Origin: Acidobacteriota bacterium
GTDB lineage: Bacteria > Acidobacteriota > Terriglobia > Versatilivoradales > Versatilivoraceae
Direction of reading: 5' to 3'
DNA length: 36,301 bases
NCBI GenBank assembly: GCA_022616615.1
Contig: JAKEER010000313.1
Location: 1-36,301, forward strand
The position numbers and the translations under genes are program-made. Positions 24,500 through 32,723 of this stretch are shown one piece after another (position 1 is the stretch's first letter; each line of letters begins with the position of its first letter). The notes under the pieces were generated by a model. That model worked only from the letters and a program-made list of their open reading frames with translations, did not search any database and was not told where the DNA came from.

Positions 24500-24940
24500 A
24501 TGCATCACGCAAGCAAGCCCATGAGGCCGACCAAAGCGCAAATACACTACACGATGTCTCGAGTTCGTTCCTCCGGCTCGGAGATAGAGACTTGCTTGGG
24601 CCGTGCCTTATGGAAAGCAGGCATTCGTTATAGGAAGCAATACAACGCTGTCGGGCGGCCGGACTTCGTCTTGGTACGAGCAAAGATCGCTATTTTCTGT
24701 GACAGTGAATTTTGGCATGGCTATCGGTGGAGCAAGAAAAGCCGGGCAGCATTCAAGCGAAACCGCAAGTATTGGATTGCGAAGATTGAAAGAAATCGGT
24801 CCCGGGATCGCGCAGTTAACCGAAGATTGAAAAAGGAGGGCTGGCTCACCCTAAGGTTCTGGGAGCGCCAGATCCAAGAGAGTCTAGCGGACTGTGTTCA
24901 GGCTGTGATCGCTGCGAAAAGCTTGAGAGCGGTCCAATAG
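24500..24940 (+). CDS. vsr: Vsr-like very-short-patch repair endonuclease
   Basis: A 146-residue PD-(D/E)XK-fold nuclease of the Vsr family, which nicks T:G mismatches arising by deamination of 5-methylcytosine. Visible are MSRVRSSGSEIETCLGRALW (19-38), the metal Asp D55 in GRPDFVL, FWHG (71-74), the Trp/Lys/Arg stretch YWIAKIERNRSRDR (91-104) and the final GWLTLRFWERQI. Compared with E. coli Vsr, the zinc-binding HGCFWHHHHC segment is altered to CDSEFWHGYRW, so the structural zinc site is probably absent. Gap to the GIY-YIG gene is 5 bp. ATG 24500 is used; internal ATGs at 24521 and 24554 are possible. A role as a second restriction nuclease is an alternative. Confidence 0.85.
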   Translation: MHHASKPMRPTKAQIHYTMSRVRSSGSEIETCLGRALWKAGIRYRKQYNAVGRPDFVLVRAKIAIFCDSEFWHGYRWSKKSRAAFKRNRKYWIAKIERNRSRDRAVNRRLKKEGWLTLRFWERQIQESLADCVQAVIAAKSLRAVQ

Positions 24941-24992
24941 AACAGCAACCTGCAAGCCAATCCTTTACTCAGAAAACGAGTCTTGCTCCTTT

Positions 24993-26984
24993 TCACAACG
25001 CCTGCATTTCCTTCTCTTTCAGGGCCTTGATCTTGTCTCTCAGGCGGGCCGCCTTCTCGAACTCAAAGTCCTTCGCAGCCTTGCGCATCTCTTTTTGAAG
25101 CCTGAGAATGTGCTCTTCTAATTCCTCCGCCGTTTGAAACTCCACTGCCTCTTCCGGCGGCACTTCTACGTAGTCCGCTTCCGTCATGGCTACCAAGCTC
25201 ATGTCCACCGGCTTCACAATCGTTTCCGGGGTAATGCCATTCTCCTCGTTGTAGCGGACCTGACGTTCGCGGCGCCGGTTGGTTTCGTTAATCGCGTTTC
25301 GCATCGACTCCGTCATGACGTCCGCGTACAAGATCGCCCTTCCTTCGACATTCCGCGCGGCGCGGCCCATGGTTTGAATCAGCGAGTCTCTCGATCTGAG
25401 GAAGCCTTCCTTGTCGGCGTCCAGGACCGCCACCAGCGAGACTTCGGGCAGGTCCAGTCCTTCGCGCAGCAGGTTAATGCCAATCAGCACATCAAATTCG
25501 CCGCGGCGCAGGTCCCGCAGAATCTTGATCCGTTCGAGTGTTTCGATCTCCGAATGCATATAGCGGCAGCGCACGCCCACTTCCCGGTAATACTCGGCGA
25601 GGTCTTCAGCCATGCGCTTGGTTAGCGTCGTGACCAGCACGCGCTCCTGGCGCGTCTCGCGAAGGCGGATCTCATGCAATAGATCGTCAATTTGGCCCTT
25701 CACCGGACGCACTTCGACTTCCGGATCGACCAGCCCAGTCGGCCGGATGATCTGTTCCACTACCACGCCGCTGCTGCGCGTGAGCTCGTAAGGTCCAGGC
25801 GTGGCCGAAACGTAGATCACCTGGTTCAATCGCTGTTCGAACTCCTCAAACTTCAATGGGCGGTTGTCGAGCGCGGAAGGCAGCCGGAAGCCGTAGTTCA
25901 CCAAGTTTTCTTTGCGCGACCGGTCGCCCGCGTACATGCCGCGCACCTGCGGGACGCTTTGGTGGCTTTCGTCGATCAGCATCAAATGATCCGGCGGAAG
26001 GTAATCGAGCAGCGTTGGCGGAGCCTCGCCGGCAGCGCGCCCGGAAAGGTGGCGGGAGTAATTTTCAATGCCGTGGCAGAAGCCAATCTCCTTCATCATC
26101 TCGATGTCGAACATCGTGCGCTGATGCAGTCGTTGCGCTTCCAGGAGCTTGCCTTGCACTTCGAGCTGGGGGCGCCACTCTTCCAGCTCTTCTTTGATGC
26201 TTCGAATCGCTTTCAGAACGGTGCTGCGCGGCGTAACGTAGTGCGACTTCGGATAGATCGGCAGCCGGTCATAGCGGTACCTGACTTCGCCATAGAGTGG
26301 ATCGATCTGCGACAGAGCCTCGATCGCGTCGCCAAACAGTTCGATGCGATACGCCATGTCATCATAAGCCGGAAACACCTCCACACAGTCGCCACGCACG
26401 CGAAACGTGCCGCGGCGGAATTCGCCGTCGTCGCGCACGTACTGAATCTCCACGAGTTTCTTGATGATGTCCTCGCGTTTGACCCGCTGCTCCTTGTCCA
26501 GCAGAAGCAACATGCCATAGTAGGCTTCCGGCGAGCCGATGCCGTAGATGCAACTGACACTGGCCACAATGACGCAATCGCGGCGTTCGAACAGGGTGCG
26601 CGTGGCCGACATGCGCATCTTGTCGATCTCGTCGTTGATCGTAGATTCCTTTTCGATGTAGGTGTCGGTGGCGGCGATGTAGGCTTCAGGCTGGTAGTAG
26701 TCGTAGTAACTGACGAAATACTCTACGGCGTTGTGAGGGAAAAACATGCGGAACTCCTGGCAGAGCTGGGCCGCCAGGATCTTGTTGTGCGCCAGGACCA
26801 GCGTGGGCCGGTTCACAGCCTCAATCACTTTAGCCATGGTGTAGGTTTTTCCAGAGCCGGTGACGCCGAGCAGAACCTGATGCTTTTCGCCGTCTTTCAG
26901 TCCCTTGACCAGTTGCTCAATGGCCTGAACCTGGTCCCCTTTCGGGTGAAACTGCGTGACGCGGAGTTGTTGGGGAGACTTCAT
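24993..26984 (-). CDS. uvrB: Excinuclease ABC subunit B
   Basis: Helicase-like damage-verification subunit of nucleotide excision repair. Walker A GVTGSGKT is at 40-47, the beta-hairpin region [15 protein letters not shown]-like segment follows near 90, the DESH helicase motif is in [27 protein letters not shown] lies in the second helicase domain, and a C-terminal UVR motif ([16 protein letters not shown]) binds UvrC. The ATG at 26984 gives the usual start [18 protein letters not shown] and 663 residues; a further 21 codons upstream run into the preceding gene. Only 14 bp separate it from the upstream isomerase-like gene, so both are likely co-transcribed. It converges on the R-M cassette. 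Confidence 0.97.
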   Translation of the reverse strand: MKSPQQLRVTQFHPKGDQVQAIEQLVKGLKDGEKHQVLLGVTGSGKTYTMAKVIEAVNRPTLVLAHNKILAAQLCQEFRMFFPHNAVEYFVSYYDYYQPEAYIAATDTYIEKESTINDEIDKMRMSATRTLFERRDCVIVASVSCIYGIGSPEAYYGMLLLLDKEQRVKREDIIKKLVEIQYVRDDGEFRRGTFRVRGDCVEVFPAYDDMAYRIELFGDAIEALSQIDPLYGEVRYRYDRLPIYPKSHYVTPRSTVLKAIRSIKEELEEWRPQLEVQGKLLEAQRLHQRTMFDIEMMKEIGFCHGIENYSRHLSGRAAGEAPPTLLDYLPPDHLMLIDESHQSVPQVRGMYAGDRSRKENLVNYGFRLPSALDNRPLKFEEFEQRLNQVIYVSATPGPYELTRSSGVVVEQIIRPTGLVDPEVEVRPVKGQIDDLLHEIRLRETRQERVLVTTLTKRMAEDLAEYYREVGVRCRYMHSEIETLERIKILRDLRRGEFDVLIGINLLREGLDLPEVSLVAVLDADKEGFLRSRDSLIQTMGRAARNVEGRAILYADVMTESMRNAINETNRRRERQVRYNEENGITPETIVKPVDMSLVAMTEADYVEVPPEEAVEFQTAEELEEHILRLQKEMRKAAKDFEFEKAARLRDKIKALKEKEMQAL

Positions 26985-26998
26985 TAAGAAGACCCGTT

Positions 26999-28288
26999 CT
27001 AGGGAAGAGTTGATTGCAGGAGAGGGTTGGGCGCTCCGGAAATCCATGCCATGAAGTTGTCCTCAAACAGCTTTTTCACATCTCTGCGCACATCCGCCTC
27101 GGTTAGCGCCCATCCTGTTTGCACCAGGCCGGCATACTTTTCAGCCAGCACCTTACTGATGATCGCGCGGGAATGCGGCCACTTGTAGAGCAACTGGTCC
27201 AGAACCCTGGCATCCGAGTGCTGCGGAATGAAGCTGGTTCCCAGCAATTCGAAACGCTCACGGGTAATCTCTTCGATGATGCTGGGATTGTTCATAAACC
27301 ACCAGCAGCCGAATGGCATCAGGTTCCTGAATTTTCGCGCCGCAACGCAGAGCGCATGCTGGTTTTCGCGCGCCAGCATCGAGACCAGAAACCGGTTCTC
27401 CGGAAACTCCCCGCACAGCCGCTCAACAACCGACATATCGGCCGGCCCCAGGCTGTCACCCGCCAGCCGGAGAGCCGGATTCACCAGCTTGCGCACACCG
27501 ATCATCATCGAGAAAGGCAAACCATGTTCGCGGCAAACTGGCAGCACACAGTGCGCGATAAACTGGCTGCGCACCGAAGGATCCGGGAAGCGAAAGTCGG
27601 GCGGCAAAGACACGGCCATGTAAACCGGCCTCATGCGCTTCACCCAGTCTTCCAGAAAGCGCCGCACTTCGGCCAGGGTTTGACCGCCAAGTCCCGGCTC
27701 AACCGCGTAGCCCCAAGAGGACAGCTCTTGGTGGGTTTCACCCCACTTGAGCAGCAGCGGATCGAGCCGCAACACCGCTCTGAAACGCGGATCCAGCTCG
27801 GGCGCCTTCATCCAGACCGCCCGTTCCACCGGATCAAAAGGGTCGTTCGTCATGACGACGCTTTTGACATTGGCCAGCTTAAACACCTTGTCGGTGTAGT
27901 CGCGCCGGTTCTGCTGGCGAAAGTAGTCGCGAAAAGTCTGCAAGTCGGGCTGGCTGGCGTCCAAGCCCAACTGCTGCAGCACAGTCAGAATGCCGCGTGT
28001 TGCCTCCGAAAGCGGAGAATTCTGCTCAAATAGAGACTTCCAGATGGCCTCCGCTTGCCGGGGCGTGTCCATGCTCCAAAATTCCTGGTACGAGATTGGC
28101 GAGAAGCGAAAGATTTCGGCAATCAGGTAGTGGTAGTTGATCAGCTCATCCAGTCCCCACAGGCCGATAGCGCCAAACTGCTCGCTGTAAAGGTGCGTGT
28201 GCATGTCCACGACCGGTGTTTCTCGAACCACGCGTGCGACGGTTGCGCCGAGCTGCTCTAAAGGAATGACTTGTCTCGACCTGTCCAT
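26999..28288 (-). CDS. Uronate-isomerase-like / amidohydrolase-superfamily protein
   Basis: A 429-residue TIM-barrel protein. The first metal motif [12 protein letters not shown] lies near residue 28. Later parts resemble glucuronate isomerase (PF02614): [46 protein letters not shown], and an [18 protein letters not shown] tail. Bacterial UxaC converts glucuronate to fructuronate, but this branch is divergent and no other uronate-catabolism gene is adjacent, so the substrate is open. The ATG at 28288 is chosen, with CAGGAGA 10 nt upstream; a TTG at 28297 almost touches that ribosome site. It precedes uvrB by 14 bp in an apparently unrelated operon. Confidence 0.75.
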   Translation of the reverse strand: MDRSRQVIPLEQLGATVARVVRETPVVDMHTHLYSEQFGAIGLWGLDELINYHYLIAEIFRFSPISYQEFWSMDTPRQAEAIWKSLFEQNSPLSEATRGILTVLQQLGLDASQPDLQTFRDYFRQQNRRDYTDKVFKLANVKSVVMTNDPFDPVERAVWMKAPELDPRFRAVLRLDPLLLKWGETHQELSSWGYAVEPGLGGQTLAEVRRFLEDWVKRMRPVYMAVSLPPDFRFPDPSVRSQFIAHCVLPVCREHGLPFSMMIGVRKLVNPALRLAGDSLGPADMSVVERLCGEFPENRFLVSMLARENQHALCVAARKFRNLMPFGCWWFMNNPSIIEEITRERFELLGTSFIPQHSDARVLDQLLYKWPHSRAIISKVLAEKYAGLVQTGWALTEADVRRDVKKLFEDNFMAWISGAPNPLLQSTLP

Positions 28289-28399
28289 CAGCTTCAATTC
28301 TCCTGTGAAATGCAGTGTGCAAGACTGCGCTTCTCAGTCGCCAAAGGCACGCAATCCCAGCAGAAAGAAAGCAAAAATACCAAAACTACTCTTCTCAGG

Positions 28400-28753
28400 C
28401 TAATGATTTTCTCGGCAGAGCGCGGACCGAACCGAAGACCTGACTGGGCATCGCCAAGCACTCCTCGGGGCGCCGAACCAGACGCCGCACGACAAAGAGG
28501 CTGCGCCTTCGGCGGTTCTTGCTTCCTTACGACAATCTCCTGTCGGCAGCGCTCTGAACCTCGAACCTAGCTCCGCGGCAGCAGCAGTGCTGACGAGGCC
28601 TGCCGTGCCGGCTCCGATAACCACGAGGTTATAGCGCGACGCCGGTTCAGGATTCTTCCAGTGCGTGAGATGAACGTTGGAGAGCAGCTTGGCATTATCC
28701 TTATCTCTTGGAAGCAGTTGAGTGATCCCTTCATTAAAGTCTGTCTTCTGCAT
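28400..28753 (-). pseudogene. Truncated mercuric-reductase-like flavoprotein (N-terminal fragment)
   Basis: The ATG at 28753 follows a GAGGA ribosome site, and the first 62 residues are a good N-terminus of a MerA/dihydrolipoamide-dehydrogenase-type enzyme: THWKNPEPASRYNLVVIGAG then GTAGLVSTAAAAELG, the FAD-binding GxGxxG region. A working gene would continue to a GGDCLNVGCVPSK-type redox motif; instead, from about 28567 downstream the frame reads 55 unrelated residues and stops. The replacing DNA (about 28411-28560) carries inverted words CAGAGCGC (28416-28423) and GCGCTCTG (28549-28556), hinting at an inserted element or deletion scar. The gene is divergent from the glycosyltransferase operon. 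Confidence 0.75.
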
Positions 28754-28956
28754 GCAAATTCCTCTCGATCAGTTGCGCTCCAGTGTATTGAAGCATCCTT
28801 TCTGTGCGACCTTAAAGATCGTGGTACCTGCCTATGTAGGCCGCTGACGCCGTTCAGGACAGTCAACCCCAGAGCATCCGACGAGATGTCACGTTGGTTT
28901 CATTGAGCCTTGCAGAATATAATGACACTTCCTCTGCCTGCTTCGATTGTGATGCT

Positions 28957-29005
28957 ATCCCCTCACCCTTTCGGCTCCCCTCTCCCCAACGCGGGAGAGG
29001 GGCTG
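28957..29005. repeat. Dispersed CCCTCTCCC-hairpin repeat, copy 2
   Basis: CCCCTCTCCC (28977-28986), loop CAACGC, GGGAGAGGGG (28993-29002), preceded by CCCCTCACCC. Inverted relative to the copy at 15003-15068. The rest of the divergent gap 28754-29166 shows no gene; a TTGACC near 29121 lacks a good -10 partner. Confidence 0.6.
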
Positions 29006-29166
29006 GGGGTGCCCCGCATCCACGCGCAACTGAGCCATTACGTTCAGCCCGCTTAAGCGTTCGATTGAAGGAGCTACTGGTGCTATCGTAGATTCCAACA
29101 ACCGATTCATTGGAATACTGGTTGACCCTAAACCAACGATCGCTGAGTATCCGAACAGAGGTTTCC

Positions 29167-29919
29167 TTGAGTCTCATCGTCCACTCGCCTGAATCCATCT
29201 CAGTCATTATTCCGGCTCTTAATGAGGTTCTGGTCCTGGCGAAAACACTGGAAAGCCTTCGTTCCTCGCGTTTCCTGGAAGCTATTCTGGTGGATGGCGG
29301 AAGTAGCGACGACACTCGGAAAGTGGCGAGCCAGCACGATGTGAGCGTCCTTCTTTCGTCGCCGGGCCGTGCCCGACAGATGAACCTGGGCTCTGCAGCC
29401 GCCTCCGGAAGTATCCTTCTTTTCCTTCACGCGGACACCTGTCTGCCCCCACATTTTGACACTTATGTCCGCGATGCGCTTTCATCTCCAAATGTGGTTG
29501 CTGGGGCGTTCGAACTCAGGATTGATGCTACAAACCCAGCCCTTCGCTGGATTGAACGAATGGCCAACTGGCGTTCCCGAAGACTTCACATGCCTTATGG
29601 CGACCAAGCTATATTCGTCCGGGCAGACGTGTTTCGTTCCCTTGGGGGATTTCCTGAATTACCGATCATGGAAGATTTCGAGCTGATGCGCCGTCTTCGC
29701 GGCCGAGGCGGCATCGCGATTCTTCCTCAGCCAGCGCTCACGTCGGCGCGTCGGTGGAAAGAAGCAGGCGTTCTGAAAACAACTTTGGCCAATCAGTTGA
29801 TCATTCTGGCTTATTTGGCAGGGGTGCCGCCTGCTCGAATTGCGCGCTGGTACCAGCGACACAAGCGTTCCCAGTCGTCTACGGATCATTGTCTTGAAAC
29901 TCGGAGCCAGGAACTATGA
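29167..29919 (+). CDS. Family 2 glycosyltransferase, TIGR04283 (arsenosugar-type cluster) like
   Basis: A GT-A glycosyltransferase of about 250 residues. Near the start is SVIIPALNEVLVLAKTLESL, then the nucleotide site EAILVDGGSSDDTR, GRARQMNLGSAAASGSILLFLHADT, and the late PYGDQAIFVRADVFRSLGGF plus MEDFELMRRLRGRG. This order and the compact length match TIGR04283, often found near radical-SAM ArsS in arsenosugar loci. The TTG at 29167 is preferred, with AGAGGT (29157-29162) in front; another TTG at 29110 is in frame without support. Its stop overlaps the DUF547 start by 4 nt (ATGA). Donor and acceptor are unknown. Confidence 0.8.
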   Translation: MSLIVHSPESISVIIPALNEVLVLAKTLESLRSSRFLEAILVDGGSSDDTRKVASQHDVSVLLSSPGRARQMNLGSAAASGSILLFLHADTCLPPHFDTYVRDALSSPNVVAGAFELRIDATNPALRWIERMANWRSRRLHMPYGDQAIFVRADVFRSLGGFPELPIMEDFELMRRLRGRGGIAILPQPALTSARRWKEAGVLKTTLANQLIILAYLAGVPPARIARWYQRHKRSQSSTDHCLETRSQEL

Positions 29920-30812
29920 AAAAATTCTGGCGACTTAGCCTATTGGTCTTGATCGCTGCGGTTGCTGGTTGGTGGCTGTGGCCACGCCCGAAGCTTGTGT
30001 CTTTCGAACCGAGCTCCACTGAAAACGTGGCCCGAGGTTTCTCCTACGAAGATTACGGCGCCGCACTATCGACTTTCGTAGACTCCCAAGGACTCGTCAA
30101 CTACCATCGCCTGAAGACTGAGCGTCGGAGGCTGGACACGTTTGCCGCCGCACTGGGAAGGCTCTCTCCTGGGGCCACCTCCAGCTGGAGGGAGAACGAT
30201 CAGATAGCCTTCTGGATCAACGTCTACAATGCGCTGACGCTGGAAGCGATCATCAACCACTACCCTATCCAGCCTTCACTGCTCAAGTCCGCGATCTTCC
30301 CCAGGAACAGCATTCGCCAGATACCAGGAGTTTGGACCGATCTCCAATTTGAGGTGCTGGGCGAAAGAGTGACTTTGGATCACATTGAACACGAAGTTCT
30401 TCGTAAACAATTCAGCGAACCTAGAATTCATATGGCCCTGGTCTGCGCAGCAAAGAGTTGCCCACCGCTTCGCAACGAACCTTACACCGGGGATCAGCTC
30501 GATCGGCAACTGAATGATCAAACCAGGAGCTTTCTCTCCCAATCCGATAAACTCCGCATCGACCATACGCATGGGCAGTTATACCTTTCGCCCATCTTCG
30601 ATTGGTTTGGCGGCGACTTTGCAAAATCGTATGGCACCGGGGAACAACCACGGTCTGGCCGGACTTCGGCAGAGAAAGCGGTTATTAAATTCATTGCCGC
30701 GTATTTGGAACCCGGCGATCGCGCGTACTTGTCCACAGCCAAGTTCAAGGTAGTCTATCTCGATTACGACTGGGCACTAAACGAACAGGTAGCTCCGAAA
30801 GAGATTTCGTGA
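29916..30812 (+). CDS. DUF547 domain protein, membrane-anchored or exported
   Basis: A 298-residue protein with an N-terminal hydrophobic anchor or signal (KKFWRLSLLVLIAAVAGWWLW). The DUF547 body is recognised by YGAALSTFVDSQGLVNYHRL, the segment FWINVYNALTLEAIINHYP, and ALVCAAKSCPPLRNEPYTGDQL with SPIFDWFGGDF near the end. The conserved Cys/His pattern suggests a thiol or metal site, but the family has no proven activity. Start ATG 29916 overlaps the glycosyltransferase stop, and its own stop overlaps the next gene's GTG, so three genes are translated as a coupled unit. Confidence 0.9.
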   Translation: MKKFWRLSLLVLIAAVAGWWLWPRPKLVSFEPSSTENVARGFSYEDYGAALSTFVDSQGLVNYHRLKTERRRLDTFAAALGRLSPGATSSWRENDQIAFWINVYNALTLEAIINHYPIQPSLLKSAIFPRNSIRQIPGVWTDLQFEVLGERVTLDHIEHEVLRKQFSEPRIHMALVCAAKSCPPLRNEPYTGDQLDRQLNDQTRSFLSQSDKLRIDHTHGQLYLSPIFDWFGGDFAKSYGTGEQPRSGRTSAEKAVIKFIAAYLEPGDRAYLSTAKFKVVYLDYDWALNEQVAPKEIS

Positions 30813-31558
30813 AAGCGACATCCAACGAAGGCTCGAGGCGGTCGAAACCGGAAGGTCCGGCCAGACCGGGTCAGAAAGCTTCAGCGAGTTGGTGGAAGCC
30901 TGTGGTACTTCTAGCGGCGGTATGCGCTGTTTTTGTCGCGGCCCGGCTGCTGGGGGTTGGGGAAAAATTGGCAGATCTCCGCCACTGGATGGAGTCTCTT
31001 GGGGTTTGGGGCCCGGTGGTTTTTGTGTTGCTCTATGCGGTTGCCGTCGTCTTAGCGCTGCCCGGTTCTGCGCTGACTGTGGCTTCAGGCGCATTGTTTG
31101 GATCGATCGAGGGAGTGGCTCTGGTTAGTGTCGCAGCGACTCTCGGTGCGAGTCTGTCTTTTCTTATTGCCCGATACGTGGCTCGAGATGCCGTGGTCGC
31201 TTGGCTTTCGAAGAACCAGAAGTTTCAACAACTTGATCGGTTGACTCGAGAGCGAGGCGCCGTCATCGTGGCCTTAACTCGACTTGTGCCCTTATTCCCG
31301 TTCAATCTGCTGAACTACGGTTTCGGCCTCACCAGCGTTCCATTCCGAACCTACCTCTTCTGGTCCTGGCTCTGCATGTTGCCCGGTACTGCGCTCTATG
31401 TGATGGGTGGAGACGTGCTTGCTCGAGGTCTTCGAAAAGGCGGCATCCCTCGGATTCTCATTTCCACGATCGCTGTCGCAGGAATTCTTGTAGTGCTGTT
31501 GGTGCGTCTGGCGAGGAAAAAGCTGAAAGAGAATGAAAGCAAAGCGGAGGCAGACTAA
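30809..31558 (+). CDS. TVP38/TMEM64 (DedA-like) membrane protein
   Basis: A 249-residue polytopic protein. A basic N-terminal tail (1-28) is followed by about six hydrophobic segments, including VVLLAAVCAVFVAARLLGVG, VFVLLYAVAVVLALPGSALT and ISTIAVAGILVVLLVRLA. The VTT-domain core is GALFGSIEGVALVSVAATLG and, later, RLVPLFPFNLLNYGFGLTSV. The start is GTG 30809 in a GTGA overlap with the DUF547 stop. Members are scramblase- or transport-like and several sit in metal or arsenic gene clusters. Last gene of the coupled operon; it is followed by a repeat that may end the transcript. Confidence 0.92.
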   Translation: MKATSNEGSRRSKPEGPARPGQKASASWWKPVVLLAAVCAVFVAARLLGVGEKLADLRHWMESLGVWGPVVFVLLYAVAVVLALPGSALTVASGALFGSIEGVALVSVAATLGASLSFLIARYVARDAVVAWLSKNQKFQQLDRLTRERGAVIVALTRLVPLFPFNLLNYGFGLTSVPFRTYLFWSWLCMLPGTALYVMGGDVLARGLRKGGIPRILISTIAVAGILVVLLVRLARKKLKENESKAEAD

Positions 31559-31589
31559 GGCAGCGTTAAGAAATAACCTGCCTGAAAAA

Positions 31590-31740
31590 AATCCCCTCCT
31601 CGGCTGAGGAGGGGCAGCGCCGGCGTCAGCCAGCGCGGGGTGGTGGGCTTCGCAGCAGGCATCATGTGCGGCCGCAACGACGAACCACCCCCGCCGTGGC
31701 CGCCGGCCACGGCATCCCCTCCTTAACCAAGGAGGGGAAC
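31590..31740. repeat. Paired-hairpin REP-like element
   Basis: Two hairpins flank about 100 bp: CCCCTCCTCggctGAGGAGGGG (31593-31614) and CCCCTCCTTaaccAAGGAGGGG (31716-31737). Between them GGGGTGGT near 31637 and ACCACCCC near 31685 form another inverted pair, so the entire segment can fold on itself. It follows the TVP38 stop by 32 bp and may serve as its transcript end. Confidence 0.65.
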
Positions 31741-31767
31741 TTCTGCGCACTTTATTTCTTCACAGGT

Positions 31768-31973
31768 GCTAAGGGCTTGCGCAAAAATAAGTTGGCAGCT
31801 TTGTTATTGATGGTAACAGGGTGCTAGGAAGCTTCGGTCGTCCTCGTCGTCGTTCTCGCCCTCGGCTTTGCGTGGCCGTGGATCCAAGGGAGGGTTTGAC
31901 CTTCAATGCTGCTGCTCAGGCCGGCGACGAGGACGAGTCCAAAAGCCCCAGTTTTTTTGCGCAGGCCCTTAGC
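31768..31973. mobile_element. MITE with 20-bp terminal inverted repeats and AGGT target duplication
   Basis: The left end GCTAAGGGCTTGCGCAAAAA (31768-31787) and the inverted right end (31954-31973) match at 19 of 20 positions. AGGT flanks both sides (31764-31767 and 31974-31977), which looks like a 4-bp target-site duplication (5 bp, AGGTG, if the end is read one base shorter). Inside is a second inverted pair, CGTCCTCGTCG (about 31839) and CGACGAGGACG (about 31925). There is no transposase frame. The right end supplies the stop codon of the Mth938-like gene. Confidence 0.7.
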
Positions 31974-32319
31974 AGGTGACATGCAGGATGGCATTGGTTT
32001 CTTCAGTATTCTGATTCAGGGTCTCGATAACTTGGTTCGTGGGCCCGATCACCAAGTCGACCTTGCGCCGCGAAGCTTCACGCTTGACTTCTTCCATCAC
32101 GGGCAGTCTACCGTACGCTCCCGTGCCGATTACCAACTGGCGGCATTTCCAAGGGATCTCCTCTTCAACGGACAGGGGCGTGTGTCCAAAGGCCTCCCGG
32201 AATTTTTTCGATCGCTTCTTCTTTCGCTTGCGGATTTCCCCACGGTCCAGCACTACATCGTGTTCATGAGTGGCGCCATCGATCCGAATCGAACCGAAAG
32301 AAAACTCGTCGAAATGCAT
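31969..32319 (-). CDS. Mth938-like (DUF498) domain protein
   Basis: A 116-residue protein of the Mth938/NDUFAF3-like fold. Indicators are the start FDEFSFGSIRIDGATHEHDVV, the central LVIGTGAYGRLPVMEEV (a typical glycine turn), the segment VDLVIGPTNQVIETLNQ and the end NAILHVTC. Family function in bacteria is unknown. AGGAGGT lies 5-6 nt before the ATG at 32319, so the start is firm. The stop TAA (31969-31971) lies inside the terminal repeat of the adjacent MITE, and the last codon TGC straddles the boundary. The protein still has normal length, so the insertion probably trimmed or replaced only the extreme C-terminus. Confidence 0.85.
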   Translation of the reverse strand: MHFDEFSFGSIRIDGATHEHDVVLDRGEIRKRKKKRSKKFREAFGHTPLSVEEEIPWKCRQLVIGTGAYGRLPVMEEVKREASRRKVDLVIGPTNQVIETLNQNTEETNAILHVTC

Positions 32320-32387
32320 AGATACCTCCTGTCAACTTTGTCTTTGACATATTTTAGCTCATCAGTTTTGGACGGGGCTCAAGTACG

Positions 32388-32680
32388 GTGGGCTCGAAAA
32401 TATTCCGGCAGATAGGCAGTCGACTTGAAAGCCTACAGGACGTGATCGCTCTCAACCGGGCCGACCAGGAAGTCATCGAAGTCTTGGGTAAAGAGGCAAC
32501 GCTCAGCGAACGGGAGGTCTATCGCCACGGGCATCGTCTGGGTGGTTCAAAGGCGCCTTGGCGTCCGGATGCGCTGCCCTGGCTGGTCTGGCGATTTTGA
32601 ATCTCGCCATGTCCGGCCAGATCGAAGGCGAATATTCCCTCCAGAGCTCCAGAGCAATGGAAAAACCGCCGACACGTTGA
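32388..32680 (+). pseudogene. Possible frameshifted small gene, unknown
   Basis: From 32388 one frame reads coding-like residues including VIEVLGKEATLSEREVYRHG. After about 32535 the sense seems to shift into the +2 frame, GWFKGALASGCAALAGLAIL and LNLAMSGQIEGEYSLQSS, ending at TGA 32678-32680. Together they would make a soluble head plus a membrane helix, but neither part matches a family I know, and the start is a weak GTG. It may be a broken gene or chance. Confidence 0.2.
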
Positions 32681-32723
32681 TTGGCGCAGCCTTTTCGTTC
32701 ATGGCGGGATTGATAGGATTTTA

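Noticed and set aside
25692-26987. Plus-strand frame of 431 codons
   Set aside because: Antisense shadow of uvrB caused by GC-rich codon bias; His/Arg/Ala-rich with no domain.
27119-28033. Plus-strand frame of 304 codons
   Set aside because: Antisense to the uronate-isomerase-like gene; same bias artefact.
28863-29315. Minus-strand frame of 150 codons across the divergent gap
   Set aside because: Runs through a GC hairpin repeat and into the glycosyltransferase antisense; no motif.
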